From Lachnospiraceae bacterium NSJ-143 (GTDB lineage: Bacteria; Bacillota; Clostridia; Lachnospirales; Anaerotignaceae), in contig JALIFM010000003.1 in assembly GCA_022867625.1 (NCBI GenBank), positions 186,001-250,000 of the forward strand: DNA of 64,000 bases, given 5' to 3'. The position numbers and the translations under genes are program-made. Below, one piece after another: positions 24,449 to 33,441 of this stretch. Under the pieces are notes generated by a model. That model was not told where the DNA came from. It saw nothing but the letters and a program-made list of their open reading frames with translations, and ran no database searches. The stretch's first letter is position 1. Each line of letters starts with the position of its first letter.

Positions 24449-24679
24449 ATGTACAATTCTGTTAAAGTCGCTGAAAAAATAAATCTTTTGCTGAAAGAAA
24501 GAGGAACACAGCAAAAGATAATGCTCGAAAACTGCGGCCTAAATAAAAATACAGTTTCTTCAATGCTTTCAAGAGGTTCAATGCCGAAGGCTGACAATCT
24601 GGCAAAGATAGCCGATTACCTTGGCTGCTCCATTGACTACCTTATGGGCAGAACCGACAATCCTGAAATAAACAGGTAA
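24449..24679 (+). CDS. small XRE-family helix-turn-helix regulator
   Basis: A 76-residue DNA-binding protein consisting of a single Cro/CI-type helix-turn-helix: a first helix (VAEKINLLLKERGTQQKIM), then GLNKNTVSSMLSRGSMPKADNLAKIADYLGCSIDYLMGR, which is the classical recognition-helix and LxxIAxxLgvs-xdxLLG pattern. Binding site TTGGAGG. It stands alone with a leader inverted repeat that it may bind. Such small regulators often accompany mobile or stress modules, but no partner gene is present, so its target is unknown. Confidence 0.88.
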   Translation: MYNSVKVAEKINLLLKERGTQQKIMLENCGLNKNTVSSMLSRGSMPKADNLAKIADYLGCSIDYLMGRTDNPEINR

Positions 24680-24706
24680 CACCGCCTTTATTTAAAGGCA
24701 CAAAAA

Positions 24707-24739
24707 AACGCGCTGGACTGTATCCGGCGCGTTATCTTT
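24707..24739. terminator. bidirectional terminator between xre and cupin genes
   Basis: AACGCGCTGG (24707-24716) pairs with CCGGCGCGTT (24724-24733); T-rich tails are present in both directions, serving the convergent genes. Confidence 0.88.
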
Positions 24740-24750
24740 TTTCTGATTAA

Positions 24751-25104
24751 TTATCTCTTGTCGTAAATTATAAGGGCAACCAGCACAAGCTCCTCGTCGC
24801 TGTTGTTAACAAGGCCATGGCCCTCGCCCGGTGCACAGTATGTAACATCCCCGGTGCTTACCTCAACCTCTGTTCCATTGTCGTTGTATACTCCGTGGCC
24901 TTTGAGTATAACATAAGTCTCGCTTTCTCCCTCATGCACATGGTAGCCCATTGACGCGTTTGGAGGGAATGTAACAAAATTAAAGAGCCTTCCGGCGTTT
25001 GTGAACTCGTCGCCCTCAAGTATAAGGTCTGCGAACAGGCTGTTCATGCCGCCCTTGGCGTTTTTCATCTCAACCCTGTTTAATGAACCTGCTTTTTTAA
25101 TCAT
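24751..25104 (-). CDS. cupin domain-containing protein
   Basis: A 117-residue single-domain cupin. Both conserved metal-binding motifs are present: motif 1 GYHVHEGESETYVILKG near residue 54 and motif 2 TYCAPGEGHGLVN near residue 90, giving the usual His, Glu and His ligands. Small cupins of this kind bind a metal and act as isomerases, dioxygenases or sensors; no specific reaction is indicated. The gene starts 16 bp after the rlmH stop on the same strand and is probably the last gene of the murA-walJ-rlmH unit. Confidence 0.88.
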   Translation of the reverse strand: MIKKAGSLNRVEMKNAKGGMNSLFADLILEGDEFTNAGRLFNFVTFPPNASMGYHVHEGESETYVILKGHGVYNDNGTEVEVSTGDVTYCAPGEGHGLVNNSDEELVLVALIIYDKR

Positions 25105-25120
25105 CTTTTTAACCTCCCAG

Positions 25121-25600
25121 TTATTTATGATATGGTTCGTTGCAGATTATTTTTTCTGCCCTGTATATCTGTTCAAGAAGAATTACCCTCATCATCTGGT
25201 GGGGGAATGTCATTCTTGAAAAGCTCAAATGAAACCCCGCTCTCTTTATAACCTCATGGCTAAGCCCAAGTGAGCCGCCGATTATAAATGTCAGAGAACT
25301 TACAGAGTGCAGCATTTTTTCACTCAAAAATTCTGCCAGCTCCTCGGAGCTGAGGCTTTTGCCGCCTATCTCAAGGGTAACAGCAAAGCTGCTCTCAGGT
25401 ATGCTCTTTATTATACGCGCGCCTTCCTTTTCCAGCACCATTTCCTTCTGGGCATCGCTCATGGTTTCCGGCGCTTTCTCGTCGGCAAGCTCAATTATTT
25501 TAAGATTTACATACCTGCTCAGCCTTTTTGAGTACTCGCCCACTGCATCGGCCCAGTATTTTTCCTTAAGCCTTCCAACACATATGATATTTATGTTCAT
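25121..25600 (-). CDS. rlmH: 23S rRNA (pseudouridine1915-N3)-methyltransferase RlmH
   Basis: A 159-residue SPOUT-class methyltransferase that modifies pseudouridine 1915 in helix 69 of 23S rRNA, using SAM, after subunit joining. Length is the family's canonical size. The start INIICVGRLKEKYWADAVGEY is diagnostic, as are the knotted SAM-binding segment FIIGGSLGLS near residue 105 and the end SFSRMTFPHQMMRVILLEQIYRA. It lies 18 bp after the walJ-like gene, the conserved position of rlmH next to the yyc locus in Firmicutes. Confidence 0.97.
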   Translation of the reverse strand: MNINIICVGRLKEKYWADAVGEYSKRLSRYVNLKIIELADEKAPETMSDAQKEMVLEKEGARIIKSIPESSFAVTLEIGGKSLSSEELAEFLSEKMLHSVSSLTFIIGGSLGLSHEVIKRAGFHLSFSRMTFPHQMMRVILLEQIYRAEKIICNEPYHK

Positions 25601-25617
25601 GCCCTGCCTCCTGCCGA

Positions 25618-26409
25618 TTAAAACTCAACCGCATGGCTTGGGCAGTGCCTTTGCGCAAGCTCTATATGTATGTCGCTTCCAATGCTTATGTTCCCCTGTG
25701 AAAGTATGCCGCAAACAGTATGGTAGGCAAGCTGCGGCGTATTGTTTTCCGCGCTCAGATGCCCAAGGAACACATGCCGCATACGGCCCGAAAAGACATC
25801 TTTTATCAAATCGCCCGCTATATTGTTTGCCATATGCCCGTAAAGGCCGAGTATTCTCTGCTTCAGATTGTAAGGGTATGGCCCTCTTTTGAGCATTTCT
25901 ATGTCGTGGTTGGCCTCAAGCAGCAGCACATCGCTGTCGCTTACAGCCTCCTTTATTGTATCGTCCACATGGCCTATATCTGTGGCAACAGTCATTTTTA
26001 TTCCGTCAGAAAATATGCTGTAGCCCACAGGCTCAGCTGCGTCATGGGGTATACCAAAAGGCTTCAGCACCATATCGTTAAGCTGTGTCTTTTCTCCGCT
26101 GTATATTATTCTGCGGTTTTTCCTTGACACATCGCCTATAAGCGGCGCCATGGCGTTCCATGTGCCTTCAGTGGCATAAAGCGGTATATCAAACCTTCTG
26201 GAAAGTATGCCTGCCGCCTTTATATGGTCAGTGTGCTCATGGGTTATAAATACCGCGTCAATCTGCGAGCAGTCCTCGCCTATTGATTTAAGGCATTCCT
26301 GTATTTTTCTGCCGCTCACTCCGGCGTCTATAAGTATTTTTGTCCCCTCTGTCTTTATAAATATGCTGTTTCCGCTGCTTCCGCTAACCAAAGGGCAGAA
26401 TTTTGTCAT
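25618..26409 (-). CDS. walJ: MBL-fold metallohydrolase, WalJ/YycJ-like
   Basis: A 263-residue metallo-beta-lactamase-fold protein. It begins FCPLVSGSSGNSIFI and carries ITHEHTDHI (HxHxDH) near residue 58, with later metal ligands in ATDIGH and FLGHLSAENNT. This matches YycJ/WalJ, a 5'-3' exonuclease-like protein of the walRK locus linked to coordination of cell wall and DNA processes. It lies 18 bp after murA and before rlmH, a recognised clostridial variant of the yyc order. Catalysis is family inference. Confidence 0.9.
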   Translation of the reverse strand: MTKFCPLVSGSSGNSIFIKTEGTKILIDAGVSGRKIQECLKSIGEDCSQIDAVFITHEHTDHIKAAGILSRRFDIPLYATEGTWNAMAPLIGDVSRKNRRIIYSGEKTQLNDMVLKPFGIPHDAAEPVGYSIFSDGIKMTVATDIGHVDDTIKEAVSDSDVLLLEANHDIEMLKRGPYPYNLKQRILGLYGHMANNIAGDLIKDVFSGRMRHVFLGHLSAENNTPQLAYHTVCGILSQGNISIGSDIHIELAQRHCPSHAVEF

Positions 26410-26426
26410 TAAGCTCTACCTCCGTA

Positions 26427-27686
26427 TCAAACAGAAACGCGGCGTATATCCGCCCCAAGCGCCGAAAACTTGCTTTCGACCTCCTCGTAGCCCCTGTCGA
26501 TATATTTTACCTCTCCTATAACAGTTTCGCCTCTGGCGTTAAGAGCAGCTATAATCATAGCCGCGCCTGCTCTCAAATCTGTAGCCTCAACGCTTGCGCC
26601 TGTAAGCTCCTTTACGCCCTCTATTATAGCTACACGGCCCTCCACTGTAATCTTAGCTCCCAGCCTTTTAAGCTCGTCGATATACTGATACCGCTTTTCC
26701 CACACGTTTTCGGTAATCATGCTTGTGCCGCCGCACACGCTCAAAAGCGCGGCTATCTGCGGCTGAAGGTCCGTAGGGAACCCGGGATAGGCCATAGTGC
26801 GTATGCTTGTGGCCTTAAAATCGCTTTCTGTGGCGTCGACTGTTATAAAGTCGTCGCCTTCCTCAATGCCTATGCCTATTTCTAAAAGCTTGGCGCTCAG
26901 AGAATCCATATGCTTGGGTATTATGTTGCACACCTTCACCCTTCCGCCGGTTATGGCAGCGGCTATCATATATGTTCCCGCCTCAATCTGGTCCGGTATG
27001 ATAGTGTATTCCGCCCCATGGAGGCGGTCAACGCCAACTATTTTTATCACATCTGTGCCCGCGCCCTTTATTTTGGCGCCCATCATGTTAAGAAAATTGG
27101 CCACATCAACTATATGCGGCTCCTTGGCGGCGTTTTCTATAGTCGTAACGCCCTCGGCCATTGTAGCCGCAAGCATTATATTGATTGTGGCTCCTACGCT
27201 TACAGTATCCATATAAATGCTGGCGCCCTTCAGTTTGTCGGCTCTTACACAGACAACCTCGCCCTGCACGTCAACTTCCGCACCAAGCGCCCTGAATCCC
27301 TTTAAATGCAGGTCTATAGGCCTTGTGCCAAAGTTGCAGCCGCCCGGCATTGTGACTTCCGCCCTTTTAAACCTTGCAAGCAGAGCGCCCAAAAGGTAGT
27401 ATGAGGCACGCATCTTCCGTACCTCGTCGAATGTCACTGTGGTGCTCACATTTGAGCTGCTGTCAATCTTAAGCGTATGCTTGTCAGAATAGACACATTC
27501 CGCACCCATCTTGTTTATTGTTGTGTAAAGGCATTTTACATCTTCTATATACGGAAGGTTGTCTATCACGCATACATCGTCAGCCATTATGGCCGCCGGT
27601 ATAACAGCCACAGCGGCGTTTTTGGCGCCGCTTATCAGGACGTTTCCCGAAAGCCTTTTCTTTCCCCTTATAACGAGCCTGTCCAT
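26427..27686 (-). CDS. murA: UDP-N-acetylglucosamine 1-carboxyvinyltransferase MurA
   Basis: A 419-residue enolpyruvyl transferase for the first committed step of peptidoglycan precursor synthesis (PEP plus UDP-GlcNAc). It has the N-terminal SGAKNAAVAVI lysine segment, MPGGCNFGTRPIDLHLKG with the active-site cysteine that reacts with PEP and fosfomycin, and ATMAEGVTTIENAAKEPHI. The cysteine rather than aspartate suggests fosfomycin sensitivity. The upstream TTG at 27698 is possible, but the ATG at 27686 has the GGAAAGG site at 11 nt and is preferred. It has its own promoter, separate from the walRK-yycHI unit, and leads the murA-walJ-rlmH-cupin group. Confidence 0.96.
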   Translation of the reverse strand: MDRLVIRGKKRLSGNVLISGAKNAAVAVIPAAIMADDVCVIDNLPYIEDVKCLYTTINKMGAECVYSDKHTLKIDSSSNVSTTVTFDEVRKMRASYYLLGALLARFKRAEVTMPGGCNFGTRPIDLHLKGFRALGAEVDVQGEVVCVRADKLKGASIYMDTVSVGATINIMLAATMAEGVTTIENAAKEPHIVDVANFLNMMGAKIKGAGTDVIKIVGVDRLHGAEYTIIPDQIEAGTYMIAAAITGGRVKVCNIIPKHMDSLSAKLLEIGIGIEEGDDFITVDATESDFKATSIRTMAYPGFPTDLQPQIAALLSVCGGTSMITENVWEKRYQYIDELKRLGAKITVEGRVAIIEGVKELTGASVEATDLRAGAAMIIAALNARGETVIGEVKYIDRGYEEVESKFSALGADIRRVSV

Positions 27687-27770
27687 ATTATTATTCAAAC
27701 CTTTCCAAATACCAAAAGTATATTATAAAACGGCCGAGCCGTACAGTTAATCAAATACATAATTATAATG

Positions 27771-27799
27771 ATTATAACACGATATGCCCTTTGTGAAAA
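27771..27799 (-). promoter_or_regulatory. promoter of murA
   Basis: Minus strand: -35 TTTTCA (27799-27794), 17-nt spacer, -10 TATAAT (27776-27771); a second TATAAT-like box lies about 11 bp downstream. The rest of the 340-bp gap up to the yycI terminator holds no gene. Confidence 0.5.
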
Positions 27800-27983
27800 G
27801 AGTTTTTAAGCCTGATGGCCGCTCTCAAAAACGGCGTGCGGTGACGGGCAAATGTTTTAACGCTTTTCTGATATTAAACCGTAACCGGAAAATTTTCAAT
27901 ACCAATTTCAAAATATCAGCTGTTTTTCCACGATTCGGCCAGAGTCTGCGGCCTCTTTTACCGAATACGAGGCTTTGTGCTCA

Positions 27984-28018
27984 CAAAAAACAGCTGTGGA
28001 GGTAATTTTCCACAGCTG
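27984..28018 (-). terminator. terminator of the walR-K-yycH-I unit
   Basis: Minus strand: CAGCTGTGGA (28018-28009) pairs with TCCACAGCTG (28000-27991), loop of 8 nt, then TTTTTTG. It begins 10 bp after the yycI stop codon. Confidence 0.92.
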
Positions 28019-28027
28019 CCCTATACA

Positions 28028-28891
28028 CTAAATCAAAGAGTTGGTATACGCGTTTACAACAAACGGAGTATCTACAGGCGATACATATACTCTGTAGCAT
28101 GGCACAAGCTTAAGCACGCTTACCTCGGATATGTCGTTTCCGGACTGGAAATCATATCCAATCTCAACCTTTTCTATATACGCTCCCGGCGGAACACCGC
28201 CCTCCAGAGCCTCAACGGCGTACATTACCGTAAGAAGCGCCTCGTCACATGAGCAAATCTGCCGCCGCTCGCCGGTATATCCTTCTGCTATATAAAACTC
28301 AGCCTCTGCCGATACAATTCCGTCTTTTGTCACACATACAGTCCTTGAGCTGCTGAATATCTTTTCGTTGTTAAAAACCTCGTTATACTCTATCCGGTAT
28401 CCGCCGTTGCAGTCCGATATTTTCTCAAGCTCAATATTTGTGCCATAGCCAAATGAGACGGAGCTGATAAACTTCTGCGCCGCATCAGTTGCAGCCTTCC
28501 TTCCAAAGTCCGGTATGCTTCCCGTTCCCTGCGGGCACTCAAAAAAAATTGTATTGCCTTTGATAACAACAGACTTTGTATCGCTCCTGAAATCTATTGA
28601 ATCGAACTCAACTGTTATTTTTACCTCCTCGTCTGCCGAAAAGAAGGTATTGCGTATATCCTCGTTATTAAATGTCGGGGTAGTCACGGCCACCTGCCGC
28701 ATGGGCTCAGCCTTTTTTATAAGGCCTGTATAAATGCCTATATTGTTGTCACTCAAAAGCTTATAAACAGCCCGCTCCTCCTCCGATGTCATTGTGTATT
28801 TCCGGCTGCCCTGATAATTAAGAACAAAAAGACCGATATTAACAAAAAGCAGTATATATATAAATATCCTTTTCGCCTTTTCCCAATCCAT
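28028..28891 (-). CDS. yycI: WalK regulatory protein YycI-like
   Basis: A 287-residue single-pass membrane protein. The start MDWEKAKRIFIYILLFVNIGLF closely resembles YycI, with the cytoplasmic MDW motif, one transmembrane helix (about residues 8-25) and an extracellular domain of about 255 residues with the repeated YycI-type fold. In Bacillus YycI acts with YycH to hold the WalK sensor kinase in check. It is the last gene before the terminator, 16 bp after the yycH-like gene. Assignment rests on the N-terminus, length and position. Confidence 0.82.
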   Translation of the reverse strand: MDWEKAKRIFIYILLFVNIGLFVLNYQGSRKYTMTSEEERAVYKLLSDNNIGIYTGLIKKAEPMRQVAVTTPTFNNEDIRNTFFSADEEVKITVEFDSIDFRSDTKSVVIKGNTIFFECPQGTGSIPDFGRKAATDAAQKFISSVSFGYGTNIELEKISDCNGGYRIEYNEVFNNEKIFSSSRTVCVTKDGIVSAEAEFYIAEGYTGERRQICSCDEALLTVMYAVEALEGGVPPGAYIEKVEIGYDFQSGNDISEVSVLKLVPCYRVYVSPVDTPFVVNAYTNSLI

Positions 28892-28907
28892 AGTTAAACC
28901 TCCGGGC

Positions 28908-30293
28908 TTATTTTATCCTCAGACTGCCGTCAGCCGCGTCAATTATATATAGCGTTGAATCTATATGCACAAACCAGCAGACACCTACGCTGTCAGTGCC
29001 GGAAGCATAATAGCCCAGCTCTATGTCGTCTATTTTTTTATCCGCTCCGCCGTTAAGGGCCATAGCGTAATTGACTGCCGTAAGAAAGTCAACGCCAATT
29101 TGTTCCGGAGCATTCTCCTTCGGAATAAAATTAGCGTTCAGCTTTTTAACCTTCCGCACATTATTGTTTACAACCGCCACCTCTATTGCGTGGTCAATTC
29201 CGCTGTCATTTTTTATTGTGCTGCCTATCATCACAGGAAGTCCGGAAATATGGTAGTCAAAACAGAATATCAGCCCTTCTCCCGTAAGGCGCACATCGCT
29301 CAGGTAATAGCCTGTTTTTATTGATATGTCTTTTTTAAGAAACTCAACACAGGCATAATATGCCGACGAGAGTGTCTGCGACTCACGTGACGAGTCGCCG
29401 CCATAGCTGAAATATTCGAGCACACCCGAAGGGTAGCACTTTACAACAGTTGTGCTGTCAGATACGGTATAAGTGCCGGACGGCTCAAAAGATACAGTCT
29501 TTGCAGTATATTTGCTGAAAAACTGTTCTGTCTGACTGATAAGGTATTCCTCGCTGGCCTGTGAAAGGTCAATACATTTTATTTCATCTATGCCGTCAAG
29601 GCTGTCGCCGGATACCGTAAACTGAGGCACAAAAACATTTCTGCTGAATATGCTGAAGCCGCTGACAGCAGTCGATATATACCGTATATCTATATCTTTG
29701 TCGCTCATAACAGAGTCTATCTCCGCTGAAAGGCCGTTTGATTCTTCTAAATAATAAACCGCCGACTCGAAGGAGCCTGACTCCGTATTAATAAAGTATA
29801 CAGCTCCGTTTTTAATTTCGCTGTCATATGGCACTACAACTATATGAGTAAAGCTTTTCATATACTCAGGAGTCCTGTTGTCAGAAAGCCCCATGCCCAT
29901 AAAGTACTCGCCAAAAGGCACCGAAACTTTAAATTCGTAAACCGCGCATTTTGATTTGAGGCAGTCATCCCAATTAATATCCTTTGGCTCCTCCGGTTTT
30001 GACTGCGATACGGCCCGCATTACAGCATCGTCAGCCAAAGTCTCCAGTTTTGAATCGCTGCCAAAAACACGTTTAAAATTATTGTCACCTGTTCCCACCG
30101 CTATATCCATAGGCCTTATCTGCTCTATCGGCCTTGATGAATCAGACTGTGAGAACCTTCTGCTTGTAAGGTAATAAAAAAAGTTATGGCCTGAGTTTCC
30201 ATCAAGCCATAACATTCCTGTCTGAATAACAGCGCATGCAAAAAGTACTGCCAGAAGTATGCTTTTTATTACACTGTTTTTTTTGCCCGCCAT
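28908..30293 (-). CDS. yycH: YycH-like extracellular regulator of WalK
   Basis: A 461-residue protein with an N-terminal membrane anchor (about residues 8-28, SVIKSILLAVLFACAVIQTGM) and a large extracellular domain of about 425 residues. The YFSYGGDSS segment and the C-terminal ALNGG and VCWFVHIDSTLYIIDA segments fit YycH-type beta-rich folds. Primary-sequence similarity by eye is weak; the call rests on architecture and on its place directly before yycI in a walRK operon. The ATG at 30293 follows GGTGG; an upstream in-frame TTG is less likely. Confidence 0.72.
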   Translation of the reverse strand: MAGKKNSVIKSILLAVLFACAVIQTGMLWLDGNSGHNFFYYLTSRRFSQSDSSRPIEQIRPMDIAVGTGDNNFKRVFGSDSKLETLADDAVMRAVSQSKPEEPKDINWDDCLKSKCAVYEFKVSVPFGEYFMGMGLSDNRTPEYMKSFTHIVVVPYDSEIKNGAVYFINTESGSFESAVYYLEESNGLSAEIDSVMSDKDIDIRYISTAVSGFSIFSRNVFVPQFTVSGDSLDGIDEIKCIDLSQASEEYLISQTEQFFSKYTAKTVSFEPSGTYTVSDSTTVVKCYPSGVLEYFSYGGDSSRESQTLSSAYYACVEFLKKDISIKTGYYLSDVRLTGEGLIFCFDYHISGLPVMIGSTIKNDSGIDHAIEVAVVNNNVRKVKKLNANFIPKENAPEQIGVDFLTAVNYAMALNGGADKKIDDIELGYYASGTDSVGVCWFVHIDSTLYIIDAADGSLRIK

Positions 30294-30319
30294 ATTCAAC
30301 CACCATAACAACTCAAATT

Positions 30320-30736
30320 TTAAGGCAGATATACTCCCTGTTCAAGGGCCTTTTTTACCGCCTCATTCTTACGGTTAACTGTTATTTCCGCTTTGTTTTC
30401 TTCGCCTTCACCCGATGATACGACAACATAGTTTTCACCCAGGCTAAGTTCTATAGTCTGTGTAAAAATACCTGATACTCCCACTGTAAGCTCATAATCG
30501 CCTGTCAGTTCCATATCCTCGGCGTTGACCAGATAGACCTCTATCTTTATGCCCGTATCCTTAATCGCAGTTCCTGATATAGTCTTTGTACTGTCGAATG
30601 TTGAAACCTTATCCTTATCAAAGTCAAGGCCGCTTGTGACCTCAAACACATCGCTTTCTGCTTCCTTGGCATAGGCAGCATTACAGATAATAAGGGCGGA
30701 AAAACACATTATGAAAACAAATAAGAGCTTTTTCAC
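30320..30736 (-). CDS. small secreted protein with Ig-like fold, in the wal operon
   Basis: A 138-residue exported protein starting at GTG 30736, which has GGAGGT 8 nt upstream; earlier in-frame starts lack a site. Residues 1-23 form a signal peptide (KKLLFVFIMCFSALIICNAAYA). The mature part is acidic and beta-rich; SGTAIKDTGIKIEVYLVN and ENYVVVSS resemble the bacterial Ig-like domains used in cell-surface proteins. The C-terminal 20 residues are charged and helical. It lies between the 127-bp repeat array and yycH, 26 bp before the latter, so it may be a lineage-specific wall-facing accessory of the WalK sensor complex. I recognise no named family. Confidence 0.72.
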   Translation of the reverse strand: MKKLLFVFIMCFSALIICNAAYAKEAESDVFEVTSGLDFDKDKVSTFDSTKTISGTAIKDTGIKIEVYLVNAEDMELTGDYELTVGVSGIFTQTIELSLGENYVVVSSGEGEENKAEITVNRKNEAVKKALEQGVYLP

Positions 30737-30813
30737 TGCCTTGCACCTCCAAAGATTTTCTTTGCGAATATACCTCAGCCTTATCCCCATTAAGCTGTCA
30801 CACTTAAAAGGCT

Positions 30814-31487
30814 GACTTATTTATAAACAAGCCATCAAAACTCTGTTTTCGCCTTTTTGCGTTCTACGCTTTCAGCTGGCTTATCCTCTGTCTCAAACCG
30901 CTTCGGAAACTCCGTTTCCTCAGTCGCTTTGCTACACGAGTCTATATTTATAAACAAACCATCAAAACTTCGTTTTCGCCTTTTTGCATTCTACGCTTTC
31001 AGCTGGCTTATCCTCTGTTTCAAACCGCTTCGGAAACTTTGTTTCCTCAGTCGCTTTGCTGCACGAGTCTATATTTATAAACAAGCCATTAAAACTTCGT
31101 TTTCGCCTTTTTGCGTTCTACGCTTTCAGCTGGCTTATCCTCTGTCTCAAACCGCTTCGGAAACTCCGTTTCCTCAGTCGCTTTGCTGCACGAGTCTATA
31201 TTTATAAACAAGCCATTAAAACTTCGTTTTCGCCTTTTTGCGTTCTACGCTTTCAGCCGGCTTATCCTCTGTTTCAAACCGCTTCGGAAACTTTGTTTCC
31301 TCAGTCGCTTTGCTACACGAGTCTATATTTATAAACAAGCCATCAAAACTTCGTTTTCGCCTTTTTGCGTTCTACGCTTTCAGCCGGCTTATCCTCTGTT
31401 TCAAACCGCTTCGGAAACTCCGTTTCCTCAGTCGCTTTGCTACACGAGTCTATATTTATAAACAAGCCATTAAAACTTCGTTTTATG
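30814..31487. repeat. 127-bp tandem repeat array, five units plus a partial sixth
   Basis: The motif TAAACAA recurs at 30824, 30951, 31078, 31205, 31332 and 31459, exactly 127 bp apart each time. Units differ at only a few positions (for example GGAAACTCCGTTTCC versus GGAAACTTTGTTTCC, CATCAAAAC versus CATTAAAAC). Each holds a short inverted repeat GGAAAC-N3-GTTTCC and, on the minus strand, an open frame encoding DSCSKATEETEFPKRFETED and ending at a stop before the next unit. Since 127 is not a multiple of three, no frame continues cleanly through the array. It lies in the 908-bp gap between walK and the secreted-protein gene; the remainder of that gap (31488-31644) shows nothing. Confidence 0.95.
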
Positions 31488-31644
31488 TCTTGATTTATAA
31501 ATATATCCTCTATCCGCTTATACACGCATATTATACACTACATTTATTACGATTCTGTTACATGGCCGTTACTTTTAAATTACAGTATATCCCAAAGATT
31601 CAAATTGAAGGATTTCTCTCTTAACTCCTGTTTTAAACCGGGTT

Positions 31645-33426
31645 TTATTCCTGCTCCGCATCAGTTTCGGTTATATTCTTTAAAAACCATAATGTCATTT
31701 TTGTTCCCTGCAGCATTTCGCTTTCAACTGTTATTTTTCCGCCATGCCGCTCCATAATCTCCTTGGCTATGGCAAGGCCAAGCCCCGTACCGCCCATAGC
31801 GCGGCTTCTTGCCTTGTCAACCCTGTAAAACCTCTCAAATATTCTTGGAAGGTCATTTTTGGATATACCTATTCCGTTGTCCTCAACATTTATCCTGATA
31901 TATTTTTCGTCCTCATCGGCCCATACCTTTACGGTGCTTCCTTCCGGGCTGTATTTTATAGCGTTGGTTAAAACATTGTTTATTACCTGAGTTATTCTTC
32001 CCCGGTCCGCTGTAATACATACCTCCCGGCCTATAGGCGTAAATATAAGCTCCTGCTTTTTGTTGTCAGCAAGTATTTTGCTTGCCTTTACATTTTCTGA
32101 TATAAAGCTGTCTACATTTATCCTGCTCAAGCTCAGGTCAATCTGATTATTGTCAAACCTTGAAAGCTGAAGAAGGTCGCGCACAAGAAACGACATCCTG
32201 TCTGCCTCATTGTTTATTATAGTCAAAAACTCCTCAGCTGTTTCTCTGTCCTCAAGCGCTCCGTCAAGGAGTGTCTCTGCATAGCTCTTTACCGTTGTAA
32301 GAGGCGTCCTCAGCTCATGCGACACGTTAGCCACAAATTCCTTTCGCATCTCGTCAAGGCGCTTCATCTCAGTATTGTCCTGCAAAACCACAACCACACC
32401 GGCCAGTATATCCTTTTCACTCAGGTATGGCGAAAAGCTTGCATTAAGATATTTTTCGCCTACCCAGAAATTGACATTCTTTGTGGCCTTTGAGTCGACC
32501 ATATCTATATAAACCCCGCTTGTTATATCGTAATGGTTTATAAAGCTTTCCAAATCCTCCTCGACCTTTTCAGTGCCAAGAAGCTCCAGAGCCGCCATAT
32601 TGCAGTGAGAAAGCGTTCCCGACTTGTCAAATGACAGCACTCCGTCTGTCATATTGTGCAGTATTATCTCAAGCTTATTCTTCTCCTTCTTCATTTCACT
32701 GAGCGTATTGCTCAGCTCAGAAGCCATATAATTAAAGCTGTCCGAAAGCTGGCCTATCTCGTCGTCAGAATTTACCTTTACTGTCTGGTCAAGCCTGCCC
32801 CTTGCAAGCTCCTTGGCCTTAGTGGAAAGCGACAGTATCGGCCCTGTTATGGTGTTGGCAAAAATATAGCCCATAACAGCGGCCAAAACAAAGGCTATTG
32901 CCACTGAAAGCACAAGCATGCGCCTTGTCTGGTCTATGCTTTCGTATATGCTTGACACATTCATTCTTGTGAATATAACATATTTTACATCGCCTCCCAC
33001 AATCACAGGCTCTGCGTACTCAATATAGATATCCCCGTTTTCTTCAGTCCGGCTCTTTTGAGAAAACGCCTCAGTACCTGACAGGGCGCTTATTATAACA
33101 GAATTTCTGTAATCCTCAAGTGCTGACCGGCTGCTTATTGTGGAAGCTATTGTTTTTCCGTCGGTATTTATTATATTCCCCTGTATCTGGCTTGTGTTGG
33201 AACCGTTTTGGGTAAACTGAATAAGGCCGTCCTGAAAACCGCTTTCCTCATAGTTAAGGACAACCTGCTCCTTTATCTTTTCCGTATACAGCCGCATCTG
33301 CTCCTCAGCCCGTTTGTTTTCTATATTCTGAAGGCTTATGAGTATAAAGCTTCCGCAGACTATCATAACTATCATTACAAGGCCCAGATACATTGCTATA
33401 AGCTTGGCCTTAATGCTTTTCATCAT
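31645..33426 (-). CDS. walK: sensor histidine kinase WalK (YycG-like)
   Basis: A 593-residue membrane kinase controlling cell-wall metabolism with WalR. Order of parts: first transmembrane helix (about 8-30), extracellular sensor domain (about 31-165), second helix (about 166-190), HAMP, a PAS domain (about 245-350, LEIILHNMTDGVLSFDKSGTL), the HisKA domain with the phosphorylated histidine in VANVSHELRTPLTT near residue 372, and a HATPase domain with N box INNVLTNAIKYS, G1 DNGIGIS and GGTGLGLAIAK. This is the exact WalK layout. It lies 15 bp after walR. A 127-bp repeat array follows it before the next operon gene. Confidence 0.96.
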   Translation of the reverse strand: MMKSIKAKLIAMYLGLVMIVMIVCGSFILISLQNIENKRAEEQMRLYTEKIKEQVVLNYEESGFQDGLIQFTQNGSNTSQIQGNIINTDGKTIASTISSRSALEDYRNSVIISALSGTEAFSQKSRTEENGDIYIEYAEPVIVGGDVKYVIFTRMNVSSIYESIDQTRRMLVLSVAIAFVLAAVMGYIFANTITGPILSLSTKAKELARGRLDQTVKVNSDDEIGQLSDSFNYMASELSNTLSEMKKEKNKLEIILHNMTDGVLSFDKSGTLSHCNMAALELLGTEKVEEDLESFINHYDITSGVYIDMVDSKATKNVNFWVGEKYLNASFSPYLSEKDILAGVVVVLQDNTEMKRLDEMRKEFVANVSHELRTPLTTVKSYAETLLDGALEDRETAEEFLTIINNEADRMSFLVRDLLQLSRFDNNQIDLSLSRINVDSFISENVKASKILADNKKQELIFTPIGREVCITADRGRITQVINNVLTNAIKYSPEGSTVKVWADEDEKYIRINVEDNGIGISKNDLPRIFERFYRVDKARSRAMGGTGLGLAIAKEIMERHGGKITVESEMLQGTKMTLWFLKNITETDAEQE

Positions 33427-33441
33427 ATTTAACCCCTGCCG

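Noticed and set aside
30814-31487. CRISPR array
   Set aside because: The 127-bp unit repeats whole, with no unique spacers between short repeats, and no cas gene is near.
30857-31624. Four overlapping plus-strand ORFs of 116-128 codons over the tandem repeats
   Set aside because: They are offset by exactly 127 bp, lack ribosome binding sites and arise because the repeat unit has few stops in these frames; the predicted peptides are near copies of one another.
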